Source: Paraburkholderia youngii (GTDB lineage: Bacteria; Pseudomonadota; Gammaproteobacteria; Burkholderiales; Burkholderiaceae). From it: a stretch of DNA of 64,000 bases. Where the stretch lies: NCBI RefSeq assembly GCF_013366925.1, contig NZ_JAALDK010000001.1, positions 2,921,089 through 2,985,088 of the forward strand, read 5' to 3'. The notes under the pieces are model-generated. The model ran no database searches, had not been told where the DNA came from, and was given only the letters and a program-made list of their open reading frames with translations. A program made the translations under genes and the position numbers. Positions 23,487 to 31,650 of this stretch are shown here, piece after piece; within the stretch, counting starts at the first letter, position 1, and every line of letters starts with the position of its first letter.

Positions 23487-24875
23487 GTGTCTTCATGCTG
23501 CCGCCCGAAGAGCGCCCCTGCGCCCCAGGTGTCCAAACAACAGTTCGACTCGTCTCTGCCCGTCGCGATCATCGGTGGAGGCCCCGTTGGTCTCGCTGCA
23601 GCCGCTCATCTGATCCGGCAAGGGTTGAATCCGGTCATCTTCGAAGCGGAAGAAACGGCAGGCGCTGCGCCGCTGGCCTGGGGCCATGTTCATATGTTTT
23701 CGTCGTGGCAGTACAACATCGACCGCGCTTCGCGTGCGTTGCTCGAACGGCAAGGATGGTCGGCACCTGACGCTGACGCCTATCCGACGGGGCGGGAACT
23801 GGTCGAGCAGTATCTGCTGCCGCTCGCGCGCACGCCTGAGATTGCTGGTTGCCTGCGTCTTGGCACGCGCGTCACCGGTATCGCCCGCATTCGCACGGGC
23901 AAAGTCAAGAGCGCGCAGCGCGAGCAGCAGCCGTTCGAAATCCGCTTCGAGGAACGCAATGGCGAAGAAGGGCGCTTCGTTGCGGGCGCCGTCATCGTTG
24001 CGACGGGCACGTGGGGGAATCCGGCTCCGGCTGGCGCGTCCGGATTGTCGGCTATCGGCGAAAAGGCGGCTCATGAACAGATTCGCTACGGTATGCCCGA
24101 CGTTCTCGGCGCAGACCGTAAGCGTTATGCGAGCAAAAAGGTGCTGGTCATCGGCTCTGGGCACTCGGCAATCGGCACGCTGATCGACCTCGCCAGGCTG
24201 GCAACGCAGGAACCTGGCGCGACCATCGTCTGGGCAATGCGACGCGCGCAGCCAGGTCAGGTCTACGGCGGCGGAGACGCTGACCAGTTGCCGGAGCGCG
24301 GCGCTCTGGGTCAGCGGCTCAAGCAACTGGTCAACGCGGGTCGCATCGAACTGCTGACGCCGTTTGCCGTCGACGAAATCAGGCTGAACGGTGGTGCCCT
24401 CGAGGTTCGGGACGCTGACGGGCGTGCCGTCGAAGTCGACGAACTGATCGTAGCGACGGGGCTTCGGCCGGAGTTGCAGATCCTGCGCGAAGTGCGTCTC
24501 GATCTCGACGCGGCGCTGGAATGCCCTCGCGCCCTCGCCCCGCTGATCGATCCGAATCTCCATTCATGCGGCACGGTGCGGCCGCATGGCGCCGAGATAC
24601 TGGCGCAGCCCGATACGGGACTCTACATCGCCGGAATGGCCAGCTATGGCCGCGCTCCGACTTTCCTGATGGCGACGGGCTACGAACAGGTGCGCTCCAT
24701 TGCAGCATGGCTCGCGGGCGACATCGAGGCCGCGCGTCGCGTCGAACTCGAACTGCCGGAAACGGGTGTATGCAGTACCGACCGTAACGCGAGCGGGTAT
24801 GACGGCAGCAAGAGTTCTTGCTGTGCGCCTACATCGGCGCGGGTCGCGGAGAAGGCATGTTGCGCGGCGCCTTAA
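23487..24875 (+). CDS. Ars-linked flavin-dependent monooxygenase with terminal vicinal cysteines (ArsO-like)
   Basis: 462 aa, GTG start. It has an FAD-binding motif (VAIIGGGPVGLAAAAHL), a later NADPH-type motif (VLVIGSGHSAIGTLIDLA) and the overall pattern of class B flavin monooxygenases. Vicinal cysteines occur at the N-terminus (Cys4-Cys5) and twice at the C-terminus (Cys445-Cys446, Cys458-Cys459), outside the catalytic fold. Flavin monooxygenases called ArsO occur in ars clusters, but their reaction is not firmly established. It lies 62 nt after arsH with an AGGAG ribosome site. An arsenic-linked oxidation is inferred from context and the cysteines. Confidence 0.8.
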   Translation: MSSCCRPKSAPAPQVSKQQFDSSLPVAIIGGGPVGLAAAAHLIRQGLNPVIFEAEETAGAAPLAWGHVHMFSSWQYNIDRASRALLERQGWSAPDADAYPTGRELVEQYLLPLARTPEIAGCLRLGTRVTGIARIRTGKVKSAQREQQPFEIRFEERNGEEGRFVAGAVIVATGTWGNPAPAGASGLSAIGEKAAHEQIRYGMPDVLGADRKRYASKKVLVIGSGHSAIGTLIDLARLATQEPGATIVWAMRRAQPGQVYGGGDADQLPERGALGQRLKQLVNAGRIELLTPFAVDEIRLNGGALEVRDADGRAVEVDELIVATGLRPELQILREVRLDLDAALECPRALAPLIDPNLHSCGTVRPHGAEILAQPDTGLYIAGMASYGRAPTFLMATGYEQVRSIAAWLAGDIEAARRVELELPETGVCSTDRNASGYDGSKSSCCAPTSARVAEKACCAAP

Positions 24876-24924
24876 CAGGCAGCGTTAATTCAGGGCAAAC
24901 CGGGGCACAACGGGGGCATAAGAA

Positions 24925-26175
24925 GTGACAGCGTTCGCGCAGCAGCAGGATCGAGGTTCGATCGCGACGTGGGCACTAGCCACCGCGCAACTCGTTTCGT
25001 GGGGAGCGATCTACTACGCGTTCTCGCTCTTTGTCGTACCGATGGAACATGCGCTCGATTGGAGCCGGGCATCGACCAACGCGGCGCTGTCTGTCGGGTT
25101 GCTCGTGTCCGGGCTGGCTGCGTATCCGGTCGGCACCTGGATCGACCACGGACACGGCCGGGCCGTCATGGTGGTGGGATCGCTGCTCGCATCCGCAATG
25201 CTCGTGATGTGGTCGCAGGCAAACAGCCTGGCGATGCTATTCGTCGCATGGGTGGGCCTCGGCATCTCGATGGCGGCCACGCTGTACGACCCGGTTTTCG
25301 CAGTGATCACGCGAAATTATCCGGGCAGCTTCCGCACGAAGATCACGCTGATAACCCTTGTCGCTGGATTCGCGAGCACCGCATTCATTCCGCTCACGCA
25401 GTTGCTCATCAATCTGCTGGGGTGGCGTCACGCGCTGCTCGCGCTAGCGGCGATCAATCTTTGCGTATGCCTACCCATTCACGCACTGGCGATCCGCGGA
25501 AACGACGCGCGCCATGCTGCTGCCGTCGACAAGGGCGCGGTCAAGGCGGTGAACGCCGCGTCCACCCGGCGCGCGCTACGCTCACCGGTGTTCTGGGCGC
25601 TCGCGGTGTGCTTTACCGCCTACTACGTCACGTTCGCGGCGTTGACTTTTCACCTTGTTCCGCTGATGGCCGAGCGTCATGTCCAACAGTCCACCATCCT
25701 GTTGACGATGGCGCTCATCGGCCCGGCTCAGGTTCTCGCGCGTGTTCTGTGGTTCGCATTTGGACGCAACGTCTCTCCGAAGATCGTCGGCTTGGTCATC
25801 ACGACCGCTTTTCCGGTGTCGGTGGTGATCCTGCTGATTGCCGGGGCATCGCCCGTGCTGCTGATCGTTTTCGCGCTGATCTACGGCGGAGCGAACGGCA
25901 TGATGACCATCCTGCGTGGAACGATTGTGCAGGACGTAATGTGGGTCGAAGGATTTGGCGCGATCAACGGGCTGCTTTCTACGCCGTCCAATATTGCAAA
26001 GGGCGTCGCGCCGATTTCAGCCGCGATGATCTGGACAATCGGGCAGAGCTATTTTCCAGTGGAGTGGGCTGTGCTGTTGGTCTCACTGGTTTCTCTGGCG
26101 GCGTTTGGCGTGGCAATGGCTTGCGCGCGTCGAACCAATATTTCCGTGAATCCGGTGACGGAGCGGGCCGGCTAG
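24925..26175 (+). CDS. MFS transporter at the end of the ars operon
   Basis: 416 aa with about 12 membrane segments in two halves and a central basic loop (RGNDARHAAAVDKGAVKAV). It belongs to the major facilitator superfamily, possibly the oxalate/formate-antiporter-like branch. GTG start, 49 nt after the monooxygenase. Position suggests export of an arsenic compound, perhaps the monooxygenase product. It is not an obvious ArsJ, because no GAPDH partner gene is present. Its 3' end overlaps the convergent small membrane-protein gene by 4 nt. Confidence 0.8.
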   Translation: MTAFAQQQDRGSIATWALATAQLVSWGAIYYAFSLFVVPMEHALDWSRASTNAALSVGLLVSGLAAYPVGTWIDHGHGRAVMVVGSLLASAMLVMWSQANSLAMLFVAWVGLGISMAATLYDPVFAVITRNYPGSFRTKITLITLVAGFASTAFIPLTQLLINLLGWRHALLALAAINLCVCLPIHALAIRGNDARHAAAVDKGAVKAVNAASTRRALRSPVFWALAVCFTAYYVTFAALTFHLVPLMAERHVQQSTILLTMALIGPAQVLARVLWFAFGRNVSPKIVGLVITTAFPVSVVILLIAGASPVLLIVFALIYGGANGMMTILRGTIVQDVMWVEGFGAINGLLSTPSNIAKGVAPISAAMIWTIGQSYFPVEWAVLLVSLVSLAAFGVAMACARRTNISVNPVTERAG

Positions 26176-26537
26176 TCCTTACCCCACCGCCAGCGCGGCG
26201 GCTCGCCCTTCAGCCAGCACACGACCGTGAGGGCCGCGGTTAATAGCGCGACCAGCAACGCGAACGTGAGCGGATGCACCACGGGTTGAACCCGGAAAAC
26301 GACCACTCCGAGCAACACGAAATACGCGAGCAGCGTCACCCATCCTTGCCAGCGCACGGGAAAGCCCCAGCCCCAGCCATAGCGTTTGGCCGGGAACCAG
26401 TATTCATGAGAAGGTGACCTCGCGCGGTCTCCTGATTTGGGCGCTTGTTCATTGTCGACGATTTTGCGCGTGACTATATTTCCTTGACCGGTTTCAACCC
26501 GAGTCCATCGACAGGAAACGCTCCATGCAACCCGCAA
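26172..26537 (-). CDS. Small two-helix membrane protein, start uncertain
   Basis: The recognisable part is about 70 aa: an aromatic N-terminal motif (EYWFPAKRYGWGWGFPVRW) then two membrane segments (VTLLAYFVLLGVVVF; LTFALLVALLTAALTVVCWL) and a basic tail PPRWRWGKD. I have seen this motif in small uncharacterised proteobacterial proteins. No in-frame ATG or GTG lies near the motif. The coordinates use a TTG at 26537, inside the divergent SDR gene, which is probably not the true start. A rare start codon or a small sequence change is possible. Confidence 0.5.
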   Translation of the reverse strand: MRVAWSVSCRWTRVETGQGNIVTRKIVDNEQAPKSGDRARSPSHEYWFPAKRYGWGWGFPVRWQGWVTLLAYFVLLGVVVFRVQPVVHPLTFALLVALLTAALTVVCWLKGEPPRWRWGKD

Positions 26538-27226
26538 CCGAACAAAAAACCGTGCTTCTGATCGGCGCCTCGCGCGGCCTCGGCTTCGCAATGGTCGAGG
26601 AGTACCTGAAGCGCGGCTGGCGAGTCATCGCCACCGGCAGGCAAAATTCCACGACCAGGCTTCTGCAGCTAGCGACGACGTATGCAGCGCTCGAAGTCGA
26701 AACGGTCGACATCACGATTCCCGAACAGGTCATCGCACTGCGCAGCCGCCTCGAAGGACGCCCGATCGACATGCTGTTCGTCAACGCCGGCGTCAAGAAC
26801 GACGATAGCGAAACGATCGCTGATGTATCGACCGACGAATTCGTGCGCGTGATGGTGACCAATGCGTTGAGTCCGATGCGGGTCGTCGAGGCGCTGCAGG
26901 ATCTCGTCCGGCCGAGCGGCACGATCGGCGTGATGTCGTCGGGGCAGGGCAGCGTCGCCAACAACGAGAACGGCAACTACGAGGTCTATCGCGGCAGCAA
27001 GGCCGCGCTGAATATGTTCATGCGCAGTTTTGCCGCGCGTCATCGAAGCGACACCAAAACCTTGCTGCTGATGGCGCCCGGCTGGGTGCGAACCGATCTG
27101 GGCGGGCCGGACGCGCGTCTGAGCATCGACGAAAGCATCCCGAACCTGGTCGGCACGATCGACGCTTACCAAGGCCGCGCCGGTTTACATTACCTCGACT
27201 ACCTCGGCAGAGTCGTGCCGTGGTGA
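26525..27226 (+). CDS. Short-chain dehydrogenase/reductase (SDR)
   Basis: 233 aa. It has the cofactor loop GASRGLGFAMVEE, the NAG motif (FVNAGVKND), and a YxxxK catalytic pair (YRGSKAALNMFMRSF) with a serine in VMSSGQGSV. It is an NAD(P)-dependent oxidoreductase of unknown substrate. The start ATG follows GGAAACGCTCC. Nothing in the neighbourhood indicates its pathway. Confidence 0.9.
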   Translation: MQPATEQKTVLLIGASRGLGFAMVEEYLKRGWRVIATGRQNSTTRLLQLATTYAALEVETVDITIPEQVIALRSRLEGRPIDMLFVNAGVKNDDSETIADVSTDEFVRVMVTNALSPMRVVEALQDLVRPSGTIGVMSSGQGSVANNENGNYEVYRGSKAALNMFMRSFAARHRSDTKTLLLMAPGWVRTDLGGPDARLSIDESIPNLVGTIDAYQGRAGLHYLDYLGRVVPW

Positions 27227-27265
27227 TCGGCAAGCGCAGCGCCCAGCGGCGCAAGAGCGCGTCGC

Positions 27266-27271
27266 TATAAT
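27266..27271 (+). promoter_or_regulatory. Possible -10 box of modE
   Basis: A perfect TATAAT stands 40 bp before the chosen modE start. No good -35 is seen at 16-18 bp. It makes the upstream in-frame ATG at 27270, which lies inside the box, an unlikely translation start. Confidence 0.35.
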
Positions 27272-27311
27272 GATTTTCCGCCCTACCACGAACTTTCGAC
27301 CGCTGTCCGCC

Positions 27312-28157
27312 ATGACCACCGACCGCCCCGATCCTCCGCGCGACGCCCTCGAACTCGGCGGCTCCGTCTGGTTTCAAGCCGGCACCCAGACGCTCGGCGG
27401 CGCGGCCCGGATCGCGCTGCTGGCGGCGATCGGCGAGACCGGCTCGATCACGAGCGCGGCGAAGGCGGTCGGCATCAGCTACAAAGGTGCGTGGGATGCC
27501 GTCGATACGATGAACAACCTCGCCGGCGAGCCGCTCGTCGTGCGTCTGACCGGCGGTAAGGGCGGCGGCGGCACGACGCTGACGCCGCGCGCGGTGAAAC
27601 TGATCGACACGTTTCGCGCGGTCGAGCGCGAGCATCGGCGCTTTCTCGAACGCGCCGGCGCGGCGATCGGCGAGGGCTTCGCGACGGACTGGGACCTGAT
27701 CGGCCGCATCGGCGTGAAGACGAGCGCGCGCAATCAGTTCTACGGCACGGTGTCGGCAATCGAGCGCGGCACCGTCAACGACGAAGTGACGCTCGCGCTG
27801 CCCGGCGGCCACACGATCGTCGCCGTGCTCACGCACGAGAGCACCGAAGCGCTCGGGCTCGCGGTCGGCGTGGCGGCGTTTGCGCTGATCAAGGCGTCGT
27901 GGGTCGTGCTGCTCGTAGCGGGTGACGGCGATGGCGATGCGCCGTTGAAGTTATCGGCGCGCAATCAGTTGCGCGGCACCGTGCAGAGCGTGAAGCGCGG
28001 TGCGGTCAACGCGGAAGTGTCGCTCGGGCTCGAAGGCGGCGCGGTGATCACCGCGATCGTCACCAATGGCAGCGTCGACACGCTCGGTTTGCAGGAAGGC
28101 GCGAGCGCGGTCGCGGTGTTCAAGGCGTCGAGCGTGATACTCGGCGTGAAGGATTGA
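27312..28157 (+). CDS. modE: Molybdate-responsive regulator ModE
   Basis: 281 aa. The N-terminal winged helix (ARIALLAAIGETGSITSAAK, SYKGAWDAVDTMNNL) binds DNA. Two tandem Mop domains follow, starting SARNQFYGTVSAIERG and SARNQLRGTVQSVKRG, which bind molybdate or tungstate. This is the full E. coli-type architecture. I chose the ATG at 27312 because the earlier ATG overlaps a TATAAT. It faces modC, so regulator and transporter genes are convergent. Confidence 0.93.
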   Translation: MTTDRPDPPRDALELGGSVWFQAGTQTLGGAARIALLAAIGETGSITSAAKAVGISYKGAWDAVDTMNNLAGEPLVVRLTGGKGGGGTTLTPRAVKLIDTFRAVEREHRRFLERAGAAIGEGFATDWDLIGRIGVKTSARNQFYGTVSAIERGTVNDEVTLALPGGHTIVAVLTHESTEALGLAVGVAAFALIKASWVVLLVAGDGDGDAPLKLSARNQLRGTVQSVKRGAVNAEVSLGLEGGAVITAIVTNGSVDTLGLQEGASAVAVFKASSVILGVKD

Positions 28158-28216
28158 GGGTTGCCGGGGCGTAGTGGAGGCGCAAGCCAAGCTGCAAAGG
28201 ACGCCAAGCCACCCTC

Positions 28217-28927
28217 TCAACGAGGTGACGCCTCGCTGCGCGCATACCCGGTAAAAGGATGATCTTCGCGGCCCCGGCCGTCGCTGATCTGCACGACCTG
28301 ATCGCCGAATGCGGCAACGTCGTCGGGATCGTGCGTGATCAGCACCATCGGAATATCGAGCCGCGTTTGCAAGTCCGATAGCTCGCGCCGCATGCGCTGG
28401 CGCAACTGGCTATCCAGCGCGGAAAACGGCTCGTCGAGCAGCAGCAGGCGCGGCTGCGAAACCAGCGCGCGCGCGAGCGCGACCCGCTGCTTCTGACCGC
28501 CCGACAGTTGCGCCGGATGATTGCCCGCCACGCCCCTCAATTCGAGCGCGTCGAGCCAGTAATCGACCTCCGTGTGCGCGCCGCGCGCACGCGGATTGAG
28601 CCAGCCCCGCTGTAGCCCGAAGCCGATGTTCTGCCGCACGTTCAGATGCGGAAACAGCGCGTAGTCCTGAAACAGATAAGCGATCTTGCGCGCCTGCGGC
28701 TTCTGATCGATGCCGACCGCGCTATCGAACAAGGTGGTGCCGTGCAGTGTGATGGTCCCTTCATCGGGACGCAGCAAGCCGGCGATCGCCTGCAAGGTCA
28801 GGCTCTTACCCGCTCCCGAAGGTCCGAACAGCACGAGCCGCTGGGTGTTCGCGCTGAACGCGATGTCGAGCGTGAAGCGCCGTTCGGCGGTCTCGAAAGT
28901 CTTGCGGATGGCGACGTTGAGCGGCAT
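28217..28927 (-). CDS. modC: Molybdate ABC transporter ATP-binding protein ModC (short form)
   Basis: 236 aa. Walker A is GPSGAGKS, the signature is LSGGQKQR and Walker B is RLLLLDEPF, followed by an ITHD switch. E. coli ModC is about 350 aa and carries a C-terminal molybdate-binding Mop domain; that domain is absent here and the protein ends soon after the ATPase core. It starts one base after the modB stop. Confidence 0.92.
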   Translation of the reverse strand: MPLNVAIRKTFETAERRFTLDIAFSANTQRLVLFGPSGAGKSLTLQAIAGLLRPDEGTITLHGTTLFDSAVGIDQKPQARKIAYLFQDYALFPHLNVRQNIGFGLQRGWLNPRARGAHTEVDYWLDALELRGVAGNHPAQLSGGQKQRVALARALVSQPRLLLLDEPFSALDSQLRQRMRRELSDLQTRLDIPMVLITHDPDDVAAFGDQVVQISDGRGREDHPFTGYARSEASPR

Positions 28928-28928
28928 G

Positions 28929-29603
28929 TCAGCGGGCTCTCAGAAGCGTGTGCTGCGGCACGAGGCGTCCCGCGAGCAGCAGGATCGTCACGCACGCGAC
29001 CGAGGTCACGAGCACGAGGAAGTTGGCGGTGCTGTCGTCGCCGGCCTGCACCGCCGAATAGACCGCGACCGACAGTGTCTGCGTGCGGCCCGGCAGATTG
29101 CCCGCGACCATCAGTGTCGCGCCGAATTCGCCGAGCGCGCGCGCGAACGCGAGCAGGCCGCCGGCGAGGATGCCGCGCGCCGCGAGCGGCAGCGTCACGC
29201 GGAAAAACACCGCGCCCTCGCTGATCCCGAGCGTGCGCGCCGCGTGCTCCAACTGCGGATCAACGCCTTCAAAGGCGGCGCGCGCCGACTTCAGCACGAG
29301 CGGAAACGCGACCACCGTCGACGCGATCACCGCGCCCTGCCACGTGAAGACGAGCTGGATGTCTAAGCGGTCGAGCCACGCGCCGATCACGCCACGTCGG
29401 CCGAGCAGCACGAGCAGGTAGTAGCCGAGCACGGTGGGCGGCAGCACCAGCGGCAGCATCAGCAGCGAATCGATCACGTCGCGCGCGCCGGAGCGCCAGC
29501 GCGACAGACCGAGCGCCACCGCGACGCCGAGCACGAGATTGAGCGCGGTGGCCCAGCCCGCAACCTTCAGCGACAGCAGCAGCGGAACCCAAGCCTGTTC
29601 CAT
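28929..29603 (-). CDS. modB: Molybdate ABC transporter permease ModB
   Basis: 224 aa with five or so membrane segments and the permease EAA loop GEFGATLMVAGNLPGRTQT. It forms the molybdate channel with ModC. I chose the ATG at 29603 (MEQAWVPLLLSLK); an upstream extension of 46 residues is Arg/Cys/Ser-rich and not permease-like. It follows modA by 22 nt. Confidence 0.94.
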   Translation of the reverse strand: MEQAWVPLLLSLKVAGWATALNLVLGVAVALGLSRWRSGARDVIDSLLMLPLVLPPTVLGYYLLVLLGRRGVIGAWLDRLDIQLVFTWQGAVIASTVVAFPLVLKSARAAFEGVDPQLEHAARTLGISEGAVFFRVTLPLAARGILAGGLLAFARALGEFGATLMVAGNLPGRTQTLSVAVYSAVQAGDDSTANFLVLVTSVACVTILLLAGRLVPQHTLLRAR

Positions 29604-29625
29604 GAGCGCGTGCTCTCCGCGTGAC

Positions 29626-30399
29626 TCAATGCACCGGCTTGAAGCCGTACTTCGCGAGCACCGCCTGGCCGGCGGGCGACAGCACGAAGTCGATAAATGC
29701 CTGAGCATCGGCCGCGTGATGGCTGCCTTCGACCTGCGCAATCGGATAGGTGATCGGCGTTTGCGTCGGCAGGCTCATCGCGACTTTGACCTTGTCGGGC
29801 ATGATCGCGGCGTCGGTGCCGAACACGAAACCGGCGTCGACTTCGCCGCGCGCGACGTAATCGAGGCTCTGACGCACGTTCGACGCAAGCACCGCCTTCG
29901 CGTTGACCGCGGCCCACACGCCCGCGGCCTGCAGCGCGCCCTGCGTGTAGCGGCCGACCGGCACCGAGGCCGGATCGCCGAATGCGACGCGCTTGACGTT
30001 CGCGGTCGTCAGCGCGTTGAGGTTGGCGGGCGCGAGATGACTGTCGGCCGGTACGATCAGCACCAGCGAGTTGGCGGCGAAGTCGCGCCGCGTCGCCGGC
30101 ACGATCACCTTTTCGGCGGCGGCCTTGTCCATTGCCTTCTGATCGGCGGACGCGAAAACGTCGACGGGCGCGCCTTTGACGATCTGTTGCATCAGCACGT
30201 CGGACGCGCCGAAGTTCAGGAGAACCTTGGTGCCTGGATGCTGCTGCTCGAACGCGTCGCCGACCGCCTTGAACGCATTGGTCAGGCTGGCGGCGGCCGA
30301 AACCACCAGTTCATCGGCGTGCGCATTCACGCTGACCACGACGGAGGCGGCGGCTGCGACGCACAGCGCGTATTGCTTCAGATGGCGAGAGAGGGTCAT
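29626..30399 (-). CDS. modA: Molybdate-binding periplasmic protein ModA
   Basis: 257 aa. A Sec signal peptide (YALCVAAAASVVVSVNAHA) precedes the type II periplasmic-binding fold (ELVVSAAASLTNAFKAVGDAF; LNFGASDVLMQQI). It captures molybdate or tungstate for ModBC. It is the first gene of modABC, and a ModE-like site lies 50 bp upstream. Confidence 0.95.
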   Translation of the reverse strand: MTLSRHLKQYALCVAAAASVVVSVNAHADELVVSAAASLTNAFKAVGDAFEQQHPGTKVLLNFGASDVLMQQIVKGAPVDVFASADQKAMDKAAAEKVIVPATRRDFAANSLVLIVPADSHLAPANLNALTTANVKRVAFGDPASVPVGRYTQGALQAAGVWAAVNAKAVLASNVRQSLDYVARGEVDAGFVFGTDAAIMPDKVKVAMSLPTQTPITYPIAQVEGSHHAADAQAFIDFVLSPAGQAVLAKYGFKPVH

Positions 30400-30448
30400 G
30401 GAGGACCTGAAGTCGGACTAGAACGGGAAGCAGTGGCCTAAAAACTCT

Positions 30449-30476
30449 ATCGTAATATATGCGCGGTTATAGCGGT
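30449..30476 (-). promoter_or_regulatory. ModE-like operator before modA
   Basis: Two half-sites face each other: CGTAATATA (30451-30459) and, on the other strand, CGCTATAAC (30474-30466). They match the E. coli ModE half-site CGnTATATA at about 8 of 9 and 7 of 9 positions. An overlapping minus-strand TATATT could be the modA -10 box, which would fit repression when molybdate is plentiful. Confidence 0.5.
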
Positions 30477-30588
30477 GGGCGAAACGCCCGATTCGGCGTT
30501 GCGCTTCACGCATGGCGCGAGCGCAAGCGAAGTGTTGCGAAACTGTAAAAGGAAGCTCGAAAACGCGCCGGAAGGGCCGGCGCAGCGT

Positions 30589-31290
30589 TCAGATGTCCGA
30601 CCTGCGCATGGGCTCGAGCGTATTGCGCGTTTGCGACAGCGGCGCGGCCGACGGTCGAATGATGCGGGTGGACCGCCATGTTGCGCGGATGAACGGCCGG
30701 TCGTGGCCGGACACCTTCAACGCAATATGCGTGACCCAGCGCTGCGTGGGCACGTGCACGCCGTGCATCAAGAATGCGAGCACCATCATGCTGACGGCGA
30801 CCGGCAGCGCCGATAGCCGGTCCGCTTCCGCATTCCACGCGATCCGCACGAACACGAGCGCGGCAACCGCGCCGACGAGGCAGCCAGTCACCGCTTCGGA
30901 CGGCGAATGCGCGCTCAGCACGACGCGCGACAAACCCACCGCCAGCCCAGCGGCAAGCCCCGCAAGCACGCCGAGCAGCCGGATGGCACGGCGCGCGGGC
31001 AATAGCATCAAAAATAGCGCGACCGGATAGACGGCCGTGGACAGCATGGAGTGACCGCTGACGCCGGTGAAATCGAACTCGCGCACGCCGACGCCCCAGC
31101 CGAGGAAGGCGAGCTTGGTCACGGTCACGACGCCGATCGCCGTACCCAGCAGCGCGAGCCAGCAGGCCGCGAGCCGCCACGAGTAGCCGACTGCCAACCA
31201 CAGCGCTATGGCGAACGCGAGCGGCAGCGTCAAGCCGGCGCCGCCGAGGCTGGTGATCGAATACCACAGGTGGATCGGTAAATCGGGCAT
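30589..31290 (-). CDS. PAP2-family membrane phosphatase
   Basis: 233 aa with about six membrane segments. The phosphatase motifs are VSGHSMLSTAV (SGH) and SRVVLSAHSPSEAVTG (SRx5H, with Glu where Asp is usual). Such enzymes remove phosphate from lipids such as phosphatidate or undecaprenyl pyrophosphate. I chose the ATG at 31290 (MPDLPIHLWYS); the frame is open upstream, but that part is basic and unlike the family. It lies upstream of modA but is not likely co-transcribed with it. Confidence 0.82.
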   Translation of the reverse strand: MPDLPIHLWYSITSLGGAGLTLPLAFAIALWLAVGYSWRLAACWLALLGTAIGVVTVTKLAFLGWGVGVREFDFTGVSGHSMLSTAVYPVALFLMLLPARRAIRLLGVLAGLAAGLAVGLSRVVLSAHSPSEAVTGCLVGAVAALVFVRIAWNAEADRLSALPVAVSMMVLAFLMHGVHVPTQRWVTHIALKVSGHDRPFIRATWRSTRIIRPSAAPLSQTRNTLEPMRRSDI

Positions 31291-31650
31291 GGGCGAAGCG
31301 CGACCGGGTCGCGTGAAATCGGGTTGGTGGAAATCGGCGCGCAGCCGGCATGAAACGCCGATGCGGCCCGGATCGACACGTCGGGAGATCAACCGCCAGT
31401 ATAGTCGGGTGTCGTGTGAACGGTCTCGCGGCGCGGAGCGCTTTTGCACGCCGAAGTGTGGGCTGCCGAACAGCTAACGACGTAGTTTGACGACGGGCCG
31501 CCGGCAAGGTTCGCGGTGGCTGAAATCGGCGCGAAGAGCGGCCCCGGTGTTCAGCAACCCAGGAGGAATGATGTTATTGTGCATTGCACAACTCCATTCT
31601 TTCCGCAGTATCTGCGGTCCGCATTTGTCCCTTTTGCGAGGTTATCGTCG
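31291..31650. other. Divergent intergenic region between PAP2 and esterase genes
   Basis: This 360-nt region contains the promoters for both neighbours and the TGC-N3-GCA palindrome described separately. A strong AGGAGG ribosome-like site at 31561 is followed by ATG codons, but the resulting frame has no plausible protein. Confidence 0.5.
31577..31591. promoter_or_regulatory. TTGTGCA-T-TGCACAA palindrome, PhaR/PhbF-like operator
   Basis: A perfect 7-bp inverted repeat with a one-base centre lies 60 bp before the esterase start. It contains TGC-N3-GCA, the core reported for the polyhydroxyalkanoate regulator PhbF/PhaR of related betaproteobacteria. The downstream gene is a PHB-depolymerase-type esterase, which makes the match more meaningful. 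Confidence 0.5.

Noticed and set aside
31561..31650. AGGAGG followed by ATGATG, suggesting a small upstream peptide
   Set aside because: The spacing of one base is too short for initiation, and the frame runs into the esterase gene without protein-like composition.
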